A program made the position numbers and the translations under genes. From DUML01 sp050949905 (lineage in GTDB: Bacteria; Bacillota; Desulfitobacteriia; Desulfitobacteriales; Syntrophobotulaceae): DNA of 64,000 nt. How positions within the stretch are numbered: position 1 is the stretch's first letter; each line of letters opens with the position of its first letter. The DNA lies in contig JBMNGP010000015.1 of NCBI GenBank assembly GCA_050949905.1, positions 124,001-188,000 of the forward strand, given 5' to 3'. Below, in pieces: positions 20,496-29,475 of the stretch. The notes beneath the pieces are model-generated. The model ran no database searches. It saw only the letters and a program-made list of their open reading frames with translations, and was not told the DNA's origin.

Positions 20496-20934
20496 ATACA
20501 GAGGTCAGATGACAGAGATCAGAAGTCGGAAAGAGGAAAAAGATGATAGAGAGTTACCGTGATTTGCGAGTTTATAAAATAGCATATCAACTGGCACTTG
20601 AAGTACATCAGATAAGCCGAAAATTTCCTGACTTTGAAAAGTATGAACTTGGGAGCCAAATCAGAAGAGCAGCAATATCCATACCGCTAAATATAGCAGA
20701 AGGATATGGTAAAAGAAGCTCTACAGCAGAATTCAAAAGATTTTTGCAGATGGCTCAAGGATCAAAAGAAGAAACAAAGGTCTTATTAGAAATAGTAAAA
20801 GACCTAGGTTATATCCAGGAAGAAGAGTATATAAACTTGTTTAACAAATATGATGAATTTGGCAAACAACTATATAGACTTCATGAAAACTGGGAATAAT
20901 CTGGCTTCTGGAATCTGTCATCTGGCTTCTGGAT
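20496..20934 (+). repeat. 23S intervening sequence 2 (helix 45), protein-coding
   Basis: 439 bases inserted in helix 45 between CACCGAAGCCGCGG and GGTAGGGGAGC. The terminal arms (20496-20515 and 20915-20934) are near-perfect inverted repeats. Helix 45 is a classic IVS site in other bacteria. The insertion carries the four-helix-bundle protein gene at 20543-20899. Confidence 0.9.
20543..20899 (+). CDS. Four helix bundle protein encoded in a 23S rRNA intervening sequence
   Basis: 118-residue protein of the S23/IVP family found inside 23S intervening sequences and also as free-standing genes. Diagnostic features are the YRDLRVYKIAYQLALEV opening, FPDFEKYELGSQIRRAAISIP, the conserved NIAEGYGKRS turn and FLQMAQGSKEETKVLL. 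The family forms a pentameric helical bundle; its function is unknown. The gene lies in the rRNA sense strand with an AGAGGA ribosome binding site. If expressed, it would need translation of an excised rRNA fragment or another transcript. Its A-rich composition differs from the flanking rRNA. Confidence 0.9.
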   Translation: MIESYRDLRVYKIAYQLALEVHQISRKFPDFEKYELGSQIRRAAISIPLNIAEGYGKRSSTAEFKRFLQMAQGSKEETKVLLEIVKDLGYIQEEEYINLFNKYDEFGKQLYRLHENWE

Positions 20935-21600
20935 GGGTAGGGGAGCATTGTAAGTGCGTGGAAGGATAGCTGTAAGGCTTACTGGAGCGCTTACAAGAGA
21001 GAATGCTGGTATGAGTATGCGAAAAGGAAGGTGAGAATCCTTCCCGCCGAAAATCTAAGGTTTCCTGGGGAAGGCTCGTCCGCCCAGGGTAAGTCGGGGC
21101 CTAAGCTGAGGCCGAAAGGCGTAGGCGATGGACAATTGGTTGAAAATCCAATACCACCACAAATCGTTACAAGCGATGGGGTGACACAGGAGGATGACCC
21201 GAGCGTGCGGTTGGAAGAGCACGTCCAAGCTACAAGTGGGTGCTATAGGCAAATCCGTAGCGCTTTAACCACAAGTAGTGATGGGGAGTGAAAACAAGTA
21301 GCGAAGCGGGGTAATTCAAACTGTCAAGAAAAGCCTCTAGTGAGAAATGTGGTGCCCGTACCGTAAACCGACACAGGTAGATGAGGAGAGAATCCTAAGG
21401 CGCGCGAGATAACCCTCGTTAAGGAACTCGGCAAAATGACCCCGTAACTTCGGGAGAAGGGGTGCTCTTAGAGATAAGAGCCGCAGAGAAATAGTCCAGG
21501 CGACTGTTTAGCAAAAACACAGGTCCCTGCGAATCCGAAAGGAGAAGTATAGGGGCTGACGCCTGCCCGGTGCTGGAAGGTTAAGAGGAGATGTTAGCTG

Positions 21601-21731
21601 TCCAGAGGACAGAGGGCAGAAGCCAGAGGTCAGAGTGGAAGAATTCCACTCGGGTCTAAGTTGGAATTAAGAAATGGTCGCAACCATTTCAACGAATTCT
21701 GGCATCCGGCATCTGATTTCTGACCTCTGGA
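21601..21731 (+). repeat. 23S intervening sequence 3 (helix 68)
   Basis: 131 bases between GGAGATGTTAGCTG and TTGCGAAGCATTG, where relatives have a short CGCAAG loop. The terminal arms TCCAGAGG (21601-21608) and CCTCTGGA (21724-21731) are identical to those of the 16S insertion, and the immediate flanks also match (G before, TTG after). A 47-base middle segment with its own inverted repeat GAATTC...GAATTC is unique to this copy. Confidence 0.85.
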
Positions 21732-21757
21732 TTGCGAAGCATTGAATTGAAGCCCCA

Positions 21758-21842
<85 letters not shown>

Positions 21843-22103
21843 TCTGGACACTGTCTCAACGAGGGACTCGGCGAAATTGTAATACCGGTAAAGATGCCGG
21901 TTACCTGCGACAGGACAGAAAGACCCCATGGAGCTTTACTGCAACTTGACATTGGATTTCGGTACAAAATGTACAGGATAGGTGGGAGGCAGAGATACGA
22001 GAACGCCAGTTTTCGTGGAGCCGTCGGTGGGATACCACTCTTTTTGTGCTGAAGTTCTAACCAGGGCCCCTTAAGCGGGGTTTGGGACATTGTCAGGTGG
22101 GCG

Positions 22104-22167
<64 letters not shown>

Positions 22168-22229
22168 AGGAAATCGCGCGTAGAGTGTAAAGGCAAAAGG
22201 GAGCTTGACTGTAAGACCAACAAGTCGAA

Positions 22230-22265
<36 letters not shown>

Positions 22266-22305
22266 CGAGTGGAAGGGCCATCGCTCAACGGATAAAAGCT
22301 ACCCT

Positions 22306-22391
<86 letters not shown>

Positions 22392-22395
22392 TAGT

Positions 22396-22432
<37 letters not shown>

Positions 22433-22437
22433 TACGT

Positions 22438-22480
<43 letters not shown>

Positions 22481-22505
22481 TCGCAGGCGCAGGAAATTTG
22501 AGAGG

Positions 22506-22539
<34 letters not shown>

Positions 22540-22897
22540 GATCACTGGTGTACCAGTTGTCCCGCCAGGGGCATAGCTGGGTAGCTATATCCGGAACGGA
22601 TAAACGCTGAAAGCATCTAAGCGTGAAACCAGCCTCAAGATGAGATTTCCCACAGAGTTAATCTGGTAAGACCCCTGAAAGATTATCAGGTTGATAGGCC
22701 AGGAGTGGAAGCGTGGTGACACGTGGAGCGGACTGGTACTAATAGGTCGAGGTCTTGACCTTTTAAGTTAACTTAAATGAGCAGATAGAAAAGCCTAAAA
22801 GCATGAAGCTACTGTTGTGCAGTTTTGAAGGAACATGATAATGAGCCTTCTAAGAGGATGTTCAAATTCTATTGTCATCCTGACGAATTTGAACTTA

Positions 22898-22912
22898 GGA
22901 GCATCCTGCTCC
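22898..22912 (+). repeat. CATCC-core hairpin before 5S
   Basis: GGAGCATCCTGCTCC within TTGAACTTA...CGTCAA, nearly identical to the unit at 19157-19172 before 23S. Confidence 0.6.
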
Positions 22913-22918
22913 GTCAAT

Positions 22919-23023
<105 letters not shown>

Positions 23024-23029
23024 TAAAGA

Positions 23030-23060
23030 AAAAGACACTTGCAAGTCAAGTGTCTTTTTC
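23030..23060 (+). terminator. Terminator after 5S
   Basis: AAGACACTTG and CAAGTGTCTT form a 10-bp stem with a five-base loop, followed by TTTC. Confidence 0.85.
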
Positions 23061-23069
23061 ACATTTGTA

Positions 23070-23133
23070 GGAAGTTTGAGAAACCTTCAGGGCCGAAAAT
23101 ACCGCTTGCGGGAAGATAGGTCGTTGCCAGGTA
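23070..23133 (+). pseudogene. Partial 5S rRNA copy (3' half)
   Basis: GGAAGTTTGAG, CTTCAGGGCCGA and GGTCGTTGCCAGGTAA match the 3' half of the 5S gene in order and spacing. The helix IV segment ACCGCTTGCGGG is better paired here than in the complete 5S. There is no 5' half. A hairpin GGGACA...TGTCCC (23138-23166) follows, without a T tract. Confidence 0.7.
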
Positions 23134-23179
23134 ATAGAAGGGACACTACATGATGTATTGTCCCTTCTGCAACGTTAAG

Positions 23180-23353
23180 AAAAGTTCGAGTACCTCCAGG
23201 GGATAAATGTCCACTGGACATTTATCCAATACCGATAGAGATAATAAGTTGTCGTTGCGATGCGTGAAGGCATGCCTTCACGGAAGGACCTAGTGCCGCG
23301 GTGTCATCGATGCGTGAAGATCATAAACGGCCTTCACTGGAGCGGCCCAGGTA
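23180..23353 (+). pseudogene. Second partial 5S copy, expanded by palindromic insertions
   Basis: AGTTCGAGTACCTCCAGG, ATACCGATAGAG, GTCGTTGC and finally CCCAGGTAAG line up with the 5S 3' half, but two blocks are inserted. One is a 12-bp inverted repeat (23201-23227, arm GGATAAATGTCC). The other is about 80 bases containing the palindrome GTGAAGGCATGCCTTCAC (23264-23281) and a repeated GATGCGTGAAG. Confidence 0.55.
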
Positions 23354-23361
23354 AGCAGAAG

Positions 23362-23389
23362 AAACTACTTCGAAAGAGGTAGTTTTTTT
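23362..23389 (+). terminator. Terminator ending the rrn region
   Basis: AAACTACTT and the near-complement AGAGGTAGTTT form a stem followed by TTTTTT. Confidence 0.8.
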
Positions 23390-23491
23390 ATATTAATTTA
23401 TTTGAACGGTTGGGAGTTCGAGTACCACATAATTTCACGGTCTTTTTGTGCGAACAGGAAAAAATTTTATTTTGTATTAGCAAAAGAGGGA

Positions 23492-23519
23492 CAAATGTAC
23501 ATTCTTGTCCATAGAATAT
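23492..23519 (+). promoter_or_regulatory. Sigma-K-like promoter for the truncated Cys-rich gene
   Basis: AC (23492-23493), 17 bases, then CATAGAATA (23511-23519). This fits the mother-cell sigma-K pattern AC-N16/17-CATANNNTA known from Bacillus. Confidence 0.5.
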
Positions 23520-23540
23520 AACAAAGAAGGGGGGTTGCTT

Positions 23541-23897
23541 ATGGAAGATGAATTTAACCAAACTCATGATATAAATGAAGCTTCTTTCCAAGAAGATTAT
23601 TCGGATACCTGTCCTGATACCTGTCCTGATACTTGTCCTGTAGTTGTCCATCAAATGGTCACTGTAGGCGCTCCAGTAAAAGTCAGAGGGCGTGCCGATG
23701 GAGGAGAAATTTCAGTATCATGCTGTGAAGACCCAATTATTGTTCCGCGCGATCACTGCCCTGATCAAGGACCTGGCAGTTGCTCTTATATCGTAAAGCA
23801 GAAAATCTGCCTCGAAATCCCAATAGAATTTCGTGCAGATGCTTGTGTGTGTTTTTGGCAAGTAAAAAATATAGCATTCCGGAAGTTAAATATGTAG
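23541..23897 (+). CDS. Cys-rich protein, C-terminus cut by IS21 (paralogue of 26305)
   Basis: The ATG after AAGGGGGG gives 118 residues, of which about the first 103 are native and the rest is IS21 end sequence read through to a chance stop. The native part has a triple DTCP repeat (about residues 22-33), then CCEDPIIVPRDHCPDQGPGSC and a KICLEIPIEF strand. It aligns with the protein at 26305 (RNCTFSVHQNICVEVPITF), whose chain runs another 150 residues. The shared Cys pattern, lack of a signal peptide and sigma-K-like promoter suggest a disulfide-linked spore surface protein, by inference only. Confidence 0.7.
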   Translation: MEDEFNQTHDINEASFQEDYSDTCPDTCPDTCPVVVHQMVTVGAPVKVRGRADGGEISVSCCEDPIIVPRDHCPDQGPGSCSYIVKQKICLEIPIEFRADACVCFWQVKNIAFRKLNM

Positions 23898-23914
23898 CAC
23901 CCCTGTTTCCATAT

Positions 23915-24637
23915 TTAGAAATTAATGGTTGAATGGGTTAGTCGGTAGCTTGGACCGTTAAATACGAGCAGGTGGCTGTGATGAATAAGACGGTCTATTA
24001 TAGCACTGGTCATTTTCTCATCGAAGAATATGCCGTTCCAACGGCTGAACTCAAGGTTAGTGGTAATAATGACGCTGCGTTTCTCGTAACACTCTGAGAT
24101 TACTTGGAAAAGTAATTGGGCACCTCCTTTTTCAAAAGGTACATAGCCCCATTCATCACAGATCAAAAGATCGCACTTTTGGATCTGACGCATATATTTG
24201 TTTAATGTGCCGGAAGCTTTGGCCTCGGATAGTTGGTTAACAAGAGCTGCTGTACGAAAGAATTTGACGGTTTTACCTTGGTTGCAGGCTTCAACTCCAA
24301 TAGCCGTTGCTAGGTGAGTTTTGCCGGTTCCTACAGGGCCATACAGGATAAGATTCTCCTTGTTTTTAATAAAGTGAGCATTTTTAAGGTCTTCCAGACT
24401 TATTGTTTTCGGAATGTCTATATACTCAAAGCTATAATCCTGAAAGGTTTTAACAACATCAAATCCGGCACTTTTAAGGAGTCTTTTTTTGCGGGAGATT
24501 TCCCTTTGAGCAAGTTCCCGCTTTAAAAGCTTAAGAAGAAACTCTTCGTTGGAAACAGCCTCAATATCTTTGTAATCCAGGTAGAATGTGCGGCCGATCT
24601 TTAAGGTCTTACAGTATTCTTTAATCAATGCTTGCAT
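23915..24637 (-). CDS. istB: IS21 helper ATPase IstB
   Basis: 240-residue AAA+ protein required with IstA for IS21 transposition. It has Walker A LYGPVGTGKTHLA (about residues 98-110), Walker B CDLLICDEWG, sensor 1 ITTNLEFSRW and the C-terminal segment AIIDRLIHHSHLLVF. It overlaps the 3' end of istA by 13 bases, the usual arrangement. It appears intact. Confidence 0.95.
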   Translation of the reverse strand: MQALIKEYCKTLKIGRTFYLDYKDIEAVSNEEFLLKLLKRELAQREISRKKRLLKSAGFDVVKTFQDYSFEYIDIPKTISLEDLKNAHFIKNKENLILYGPVGTGKTHLATAIGVEACNQGKTVKFFRTAALVNQLSEAKASGTLNKYMRQIQKCDLLICDEWGYVPFEKGGAQLLFQVISECYEKRSVIITTNLEFSRWNGIFFDEKMTSAIIDRLIHHSHLLVFNGPSYRLTHSTINF

Positions 24638-26127
24638 GCCTGATCACCTTCCTTAATCAGGAGATCATAGACATGTAAGTCTGGGTTATACTTCTGAACT
24701 TCCGGAAGGTTACTAGGCAGCTTGAAAAAGTTATTTTCCGGAAGGTTAGAATTTTGATGGTTATAAATAGCTTGTAAACTGTCAGTATTTATTAGATTCC
24801 GCCTTAAAGATTCAGCAAAAGCTTTTTCCGCAGTTGCCATATCTTGATCTTGAAGAATTGATGACAAAAGCTTAAGTGACCTTTTCTTTTCTGTGTAATC
24901 ACATTTATTAAAATAGTCTTGAATTGTAGATGGCAGTTCTTTGAAAAAACCAGTATATTTTAGTGCCGTCGGCCTTTTAGCCATAAGATTCAGGTATGGT
25001 CCCCAAATCATTGATTCTTTTTGCTCTCCATATAACCTAGAGTGTTTTACTATTACCTGGTAGTCTTTATTCATGATTTCTATAATATCGGCCCCTACTT
25101 TAAGCCATAATTCTTGGTTAGCATATCTCGGGGAAGATGAATAGAGTTTGTTGTCAAAACGAATTTTCCCATATTTATCTGCTTTTACCGGCTCTAATCT
25201 ATACACTTCAAAAGCAACTTCCGGAAGGTTATCCATAGCAGCTTTGTCTTCAGCAAAAAGAGTACAGATTAATTTCTTTTTCTTGTAGTGTTTGCGCTGC
25301 ATATCTTTATCGCACATTTTAAGTAATTCTCTGTTGTAATCTTGCAGATCTTCAAATTCCGGAATCGGCACGAGGAAGTTTCTTCGATGGTAACCTACTT
25401 TAACCTCAACATGCCCCTTCTCATGCCCACTGTTTGGATTACAGTAGTTGCTTCGGAAATTGTAGTGGAGCATGAACCTGTTAAACCCTTGAGTGACATC
25501 TCTTTCACCATTTTTACGTATGTTTTTTACTACGGTAGACATATTGTCAAACCAAATATGGGTAGGAACTTTCCCCATATACTCGAAGATGTTCTTCAAC
25601 CCTTCCAGTAAGCACTCTTGGTTCTCGGCTTTGAATAACTGGAGATAGCCTCCGTTGCTATAAGGAAAAGATAGGTTAAGGTAATATCCGTTGTATAAAA
25701 CTCCCTTTTCAATGAACTGAGCTGAACCGAAGTCTAGCTGAGCTTCTCCCGGAGGATGATCAAGAGGCAAATAACCATTACTTGTTAATCCAATCTCTTT
25801 CTTACGCTTTGATACATAAGCCCTCACGGACCGGTCAGAGACATCAAACTCTGGGAATTGCTCTTTTAAGCGATTATATACTCTTTGTGCTGTGTGTCTT
25901 TGCTTCGGTTTGGCATTAAGATCTGCAATTAGCCAGGAATCAATCAAATCAGTATATGGAGCCAACTTACGGGGTTTAGATTTGGCTGGTGGCAGTTCCA
26001 AATTAAAGTTTTCCTTTTCTACATATTTTTTAACGGTATTAAAGTGGTGACCTGTTTCCGAGGAAATGCTGCGCAGGCTTTTCCCTTTATATTTAAACAG
26101 GTATCTGATATTATTGATTTGTTCCAT
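24625..26127 (-). CDS. istA: IS21 transposase IstA
   Basis: DDE transposase. The chosen ATG (26127) has AAGGA eight bases upstream and yields 500 residues beginning MEQINNIRYLFKYKGKSLR, a helix-turn-helix region with SISSETGHHFNTVKKYV. The integrase core carries Asp in GEAQLDFGSAQF, Asp in THIWFDNMSTVV and Glu in SGHEKGHVEVKVGY. A longer reading frame to 26166 exists with weaker translation signals. Intact, so the element may be active. Confidence 0.94.
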   Translation of the reverse strand: MEQINNIRYLFKYKGKSLRSISSETGHHFNTVKKYVEKENFNLELPPAKSKPRKLAPYTDLIDSWLIADLNAKPKQRHTAQRVYNRLKEQFPEFDVSDRSVRAYVSKRKKEIGLTSNGYLPLDHPPGEAQLDFGSAQFIEKGVLYNGYYLNLSFPYSNGGYLQLFKAENQECLLEGLKNIFEYMGKVPTHIWFDNMSTVVKNIRKNGERDVTQGFNRFMLHYNFRSNYCNPNSGHEKGHVEVKVGYHRRNFLVPIPEFEDLQDYNRELLKMCDKDMQRKHYKKKKLICTLFAEDKAAMDNLPEVAFEVYRLEPVKADKYGKIRFDNKLYSSSPRYANQELWLKVGADIIEIMNKDYQVIVKHSRLYGEQKESMIWGPYLNLMAKRPTALKYTGFFKELPSTIQDYFNKCDYTEKKRSLKLLSSILQDQDMATAEKAFAESLRRNLINTDSLQAIYNHQNSNLPENNFFKLPSNLPEVQKYNPDLHVYDLLIKEGDQACKH

Positions 26128-26304
26128 TGTCAACATTCCTTTCTTTACCCCCTTTAAGCTTTGCAACTCAAAGGGTATTGTATTTGAGGGGTGCTGGCAA
26201 TGGTTTTTCCATTTAACTGCTATATTTTTCTACTTCCGAAGTGCTACAATTTTATTTTGCCATAAACAGGATATAACAAAATAAAAAAAGAAAGGTGAAT
26301 TATT

Positions 26305-27060
26305 ATGAAAGATCCTTGTGGATGTGAAGAATCCAACACATTGCTTGAAAACTCAGATGTAAGTATCCAACAAGTAGTGCCATGTACCAGAACTTTTCAC
26401 GAGAACGTCTGCGTTCAAGCTAATGTCGTCATTACTCCAGTCGTAACACCGGGTCGAACAATTTCCCGCTGTATAGGTGATCCAAGGATTGGACCCTGCC
26501 CAGGTACCCCCAGACGCAATTGTACTTTTTCCGTTCACCAAAACATTTGTGTAGAAGTGCCCATTACTTTCGCTGCCAATGCCGTTGCAACTCCGGGAGG
26601 AATTGTTTGTGGCAGACCACGGCCAGACGGATGCGTCCCGGCAACTTTTGAATGCTGCGAATTTATCATGGCGACCCAAGGAACAACAGCAGATGGAACC
26701 CGACTGCCAAGTCTATCAATTCAACTCTGCGGCCCTGCTAATCAATGTTCACCACAAGGCAATCACATCAATGTACAGTTTCCAGCCAATGGTCCTAATT
26801 TTGAAATTAACCTCACAGAGATGTTGACCATGGAATGCAATACGCCAGAACGCGGTTTGATAACTGTTACGGCCCAAGCAATCTTTAATACTGGAGCAGG
26901 CATGAGCGAACTTGCAAACTTCACGTTTATTTTTAACTCAAACAACAATACAGTCCGCATCATCGCTACGAGTGTAGCCAATGGCAACACGCTGCTCGAC
27001 ACAACGATTACGCTTACCGGCAACGTTCAATTTGTGCCCTGTACTCCTTCTCTCGAATAA
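26305..27060 (+). CDS. Cys-rich surface-type protein (paralogue of 23541)
   Basis: 251 residues, with no signal peptide or membrane helix. Two tandem repeats, each with a Cys-flanked strand (VVPCTRTFHENVCVQANVVITP and RNCTFSVHQNICVEVPITF), alternate with Pro/Gly/Cys turns (GPCPGTPRRNC, CGRPRPDGC). A beta-rich C-terminal domain with an Asn/Thr-rich core follows. Sixteen or so cysteines suggest cross-linking. I do not recognise a named family with confidence; coat, exosporium or appendage subunits are the likeliest class. IS21 ends 36 bases upstream, inside what was probably its promoter. Confidence 0.8.
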   Translation: MKDPCGCEESNTLLENSDVSIQQVVPCTRTFHENVCVQANVVITPVVTPGRTISRCIGDPRIGPCPGTPRRNCTFSVHQNICVEVPITFAANAVATPGGIVCGRPRPDGCVPATFECCEFIMATQGTTADGTRLPSLSIQLCGPANQCSPQGNHINVQFPANGPNFEINLTEMLTMECNTPERGLITVTAQAIFNTGAGMSELANFTFIFNSNNNTVRIIATSVANGNTLLDTTITLTGNVQFVPCTPSLE

Positions 27061-27103
27061 TCAATGCTACTCCTGCCAATACCGTGACAAGTCCAGCGAG
27101 TTT

Positions 27104-27140
27104 AAAACCATAATACTTTTCAGGTATTATGGTTTTTTTT
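27104..27140 (+). terminator. Terminator after the Cys-rich gene
   Basis: AAAACCATAATAC and GTATTATGGTTTT pair around a short loop and end in a run of eight T. Confidence 0.9.
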
Positions 27141-27278
27141 AGGTGCGCCAAGCATGAGGATCAAAAGCTCAATAGGCAGAAAATTCTGTACTTTGTAAAG
27201 GAAAAAAGAAGGAATCTGCAGAATCTTACAGTATTATACTGGTATTGGACTTGTACCGAATATTGATGGGAGGCAAGA

Positions 27279-28352
27279 GTGATGAATACTATTATTTTTG
27301 TAGCCTTAACGCCTGGTATGGCAGAGGTAGCGAAACAGGCTATGAATGAGCTTCGGTTATCTTTTCCAATAGAGGTAGCCGATTTTGCCAAAGGCCCAGA
27401 GATAATCAAAGCTTATCCCCAGGCAGATGTTATGATCAGCAGAGGATTAATGGTAAATTTATTAAAAGAGCACACCGACAAGCCTGTTGTGGGACTGACC
27501 ACGACTATTGATGAAATGCTGCAAGCTGTTCAGAAGCTGATAGCCGACGGTGCAGACAAAGTTGGGGTGGTGGCTCACCGCGGCTTTTTGGAAATGGATA
27601 ATTGGGAATTTGTTCTCAAAGATATAGCTCTCTATGTCAGGCCGTGGAACGTTCTTGAGGATATACCTAAAATATTAGAGGAGCTGAGCCGGCAAGGTGT
27701 TAGGGCCATCGCAGGAGATAAAGGAGGTTACACCGAGGCCGAGAAACTTGGCTATACGGTAAATCTTTTGGAATCGGGATTGCTGTCAACCAAAAGAGCG
27801 ATAAAGGAAGCTTTGAAAATCGCCCAGGCTCAGGAAAGAGAGAGGACCAGAGAACGGGAAAAAAGAACTCATTTTGAGCAGATCTTAGCTCAACTCTATT
27901 CGGAAATAGAAGATTCGGCATCCTCAGTGGAGGAACTGGCAGCATCCGCCGAAGAACTTGCGGCAACCAGCCAGGAGTCTTTCCATATTGCGCAAACAAC
28001 TGCTCAAGAGGTAAACGGCATTACTGAGATTTTGGAAGTCATCCGGCGGGTAGCTCAGCAAACTAACCTACTGGGGCTAAACGCTGCCATCGAGGCTGCC
28101 CGGGCAGGCGAACATGGCCGGGGGTTTTCAGTGGTAGCCGAAGAAGTGCGCAAGTTGGCTGATGAGAGCAATAAATCAACCGGGGATATAGAAAAGATGC
28201 TGGATAAGTTCAAAGATTCGGTTATTAAAGTCCAGAAAAATGTTGAGCAGAGTGATGTGATAACACAAGAACAAGCTCATGCTACCCAAGCGCTGGCACA
28301 GAAACTGGAAAATCTGCGAGTAGTGGGAGAAAAACTGAGAACTATGTCCTAG
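27279..28352 (+). CDS. Soluble PrpR_N-type sensor fused to a chemoreceptor signalling domain
   Basis: 357 residues. About 1-175 match the PrpR_N ligand-binding fold, with ADVMISRGLMVNLLKE, PVVGLTTTIDEMLQAV, KVGVVAHRGF and GYTVNLLESGLLSTKRAIKEALK. A charged helical linker (about 180-205) leads to a short methyl-accepting signalling domain whose hairpin tip is RRVAQQTNLLGLNAAIEAARAGEHGRGFSVVAEEVRKLA split over two helices. There is no membrane segment, so it is cytoplasmic. In the known family PrpR_N usually precedes a sigma-54 activator or a PAS module, so the fusion is unusual. It is flanked by the sigma-K-like locus and an AraC regulator. Confidence 0.88.
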   Translation: MMNTIIFVALTPGMAEVAKQAMNELRLSFPIEVADFAKGPEIIKAYPQADVMISRGLMVNLLKEHTDKPVVGLTTTIDEMLQAVQKLIADGADKVGVVAHRGFLEMDNWEFVLKDIALYVRPWNVLEDIPKILEELSRQGVRAIAGDKGGYTEAEKLGYTVNLLESGLLSTKRAIKEALKIAQAQERERTREREKRTHFEQILAQLYSEIEDSASSVEELAASAEELAATSQESFHIAQTTAQEVNGITEILEVIRRVAQQTNLLGLNAAIEAARAGEHGRGFSVVAEEVRKLADESNKSTGDIEKMLDKFKDSVIKVQKNVEQSDVITQEQAHATQALAQKLENLRVVGEKLRTMS

Positions 28353-28435
28353 ATAAATCCGGTGGGACAGATTTTCTTCCTTTTTCTGGCAGGTTATGTT
28401 ATTATCCTCTTATAAATAAGGCAGGTTTTTTAAAA

Positions 28436-29305
28436 ATGCGTCCGGAGAAAATTGAATTTCTTAATAATATTCCGGTTAAAGCTAAAGTCTTGCGGATTGA
28501 AAATTATCCGTATCACTGGCATGATGCTCTGGAAATTATTCAGGTCTTACGGGGTTCGGTTAATATCAGCCTGGGCAACGATAATCTATCGCTTAAGGAA
28601 AATGATATTGCAATTGTTAATATGAATGAGCTGCACCGTCTTACGCAAGCAGACTCGGAAAACGAAGTGCTCCTTATTTCAATTGATCCTAACTACTACC
28701 AAAGCCTGCTGCCGGATCAAGGGTATCTGTTTCTTTATTGTTGTTCGGCTTATCATCAGGGCAGGGCTTTGGAAAAGTATGAAGTACTCAAGAACCATAT
28801 TTCCCGTCTATTAAAGGCCTTAAGTGAAACATCTTGCCAAGATAACAGAGATACTATCCTAAATCATCTCCAAACCATGCTAGCCTATCTTACTTATAAT
28901 TTCGATTTTTTACGCTATGGTTACGGGACCGTAGCCTTTGAGGAAAAACAGGTGGCCAGGCTAAAAAGGATAGCGGAATATATCTATCATGATCGTAATT
29001 TTGACTCCAAGTCAGGACTTAAACACTTGGCAGCTGAGGTAGATGTCAGTCTCTATCACTTAAGTCATGATATTAAAAGCAAGTTCGGCTTTACCTTTCA
29101 GGAACTACTGTTTTACAGCAGGATAGAACAAGCTGCCAAATTGCTTTTAAGTTCAGACCGGCGAATTGTAGATATTACTTGGGAATGTAAGTTTTCTGAC
29201 CCTAAGTACTTGATTAAGCACTTTAAGCAGTGCTTTGGCCTGACTCCTTCTGAGTTTCGCAAAAGATACAAGGCAGATAACCAAGTTCTTGCCTTTTCCA
29301 ACTGA
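28436..29305 (+). CDS. AraC-family transcriptional regulator
   Basis: 289 residues. The N-terminal cupin (about 15-90) has YHWHDALEIIQVLRGSVNI and a MNELHRL element, and probably binds a small ligand. The C-terminal pair of helix-turn-helix motifs (about 180-285) shows LKHLAAEVDVSLYHLSHDIKSKFG and the signature IVDITWECKFSDPKYLIKHFKQCFGLTPSEFRKRY. The target is unknown; it may regulate adjacent genes. Shine-Dalgarno is weak. Confidence 0.92.
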   Translation: MRPEKIEFLNNIPVKAKVLRIENYPYHWHDALEIIQVLRGSVNISLGNDNLSLKENDIAIVNMNELHRLTQADSENEVLLISIDPNYYQSLLPDQGYLFLYCCSAYHQGRALEKYEVLKNHISRLLKALSETSCQDNRDTILNHLQTMLAYLTYNFDFLRYGYGTVAFEEKQVARLKRIAEYIYHDRNFDSKSGLKHLAAEVDVSLYHLSHDIKSKFGFTFQELLFYSRIEQAAKLLLSSDRRIVDITWECKFSDPKYLIKHFKQCFGLTPSEFRKRYKADNQVLAFSN

Positions 29306-29341
29306 AAGAAGATAAGCATTTCTGCTTCCTTCATAACGAAG

Positions 29342-29372
29342 CCTTTTTGGAGATACTTCAAAAAGGTTTTTT
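29342..29372 (+). terminator. Terminator after the AraC gene
   Basis: CCTTTTTG and CAAAAAGG pair with a nine-base loop and are followed by TTTTTT. Confidence 0.85.
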
Positions 29373-29475
29373 ATTTGATCGCAAAATTGTCAATGCGTCC
29401 CTTCAGAAATAAAAATACAATAAAAAATGAGGTTATTCTAAAAAACTACCCGCAAAGACGCAGAAGTTCTTTATC

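Larger units (their letters stand above)
23850..26268 (-). mobile_element. IS21-family insertion sequence
   Basis: Ends are imperfect inverted repeats: TGTTTTTGGCAAG at the left, and TGTTTATGGCAAAAT as the reverse complement of the right. Further repeated subterminal blocks (ATAGCATTCCGGAAG type and GTAGCACCCC) occur at both ends, as expected for IS21. It carries istA and istB reading leftward. No target duplication is visible (left flank ATGCTTGTG, right flank GGATATAAC). The element separates two homologous genes. Confidence 0.9.

Noticed and set aside
23407..23425. GGGAGTTCGAGTACC as part of a tRNA T arm
   Set aside because: No other tRNA arm could be assembled around it. It is more likely related to the degenerate 5S copies just upstream.
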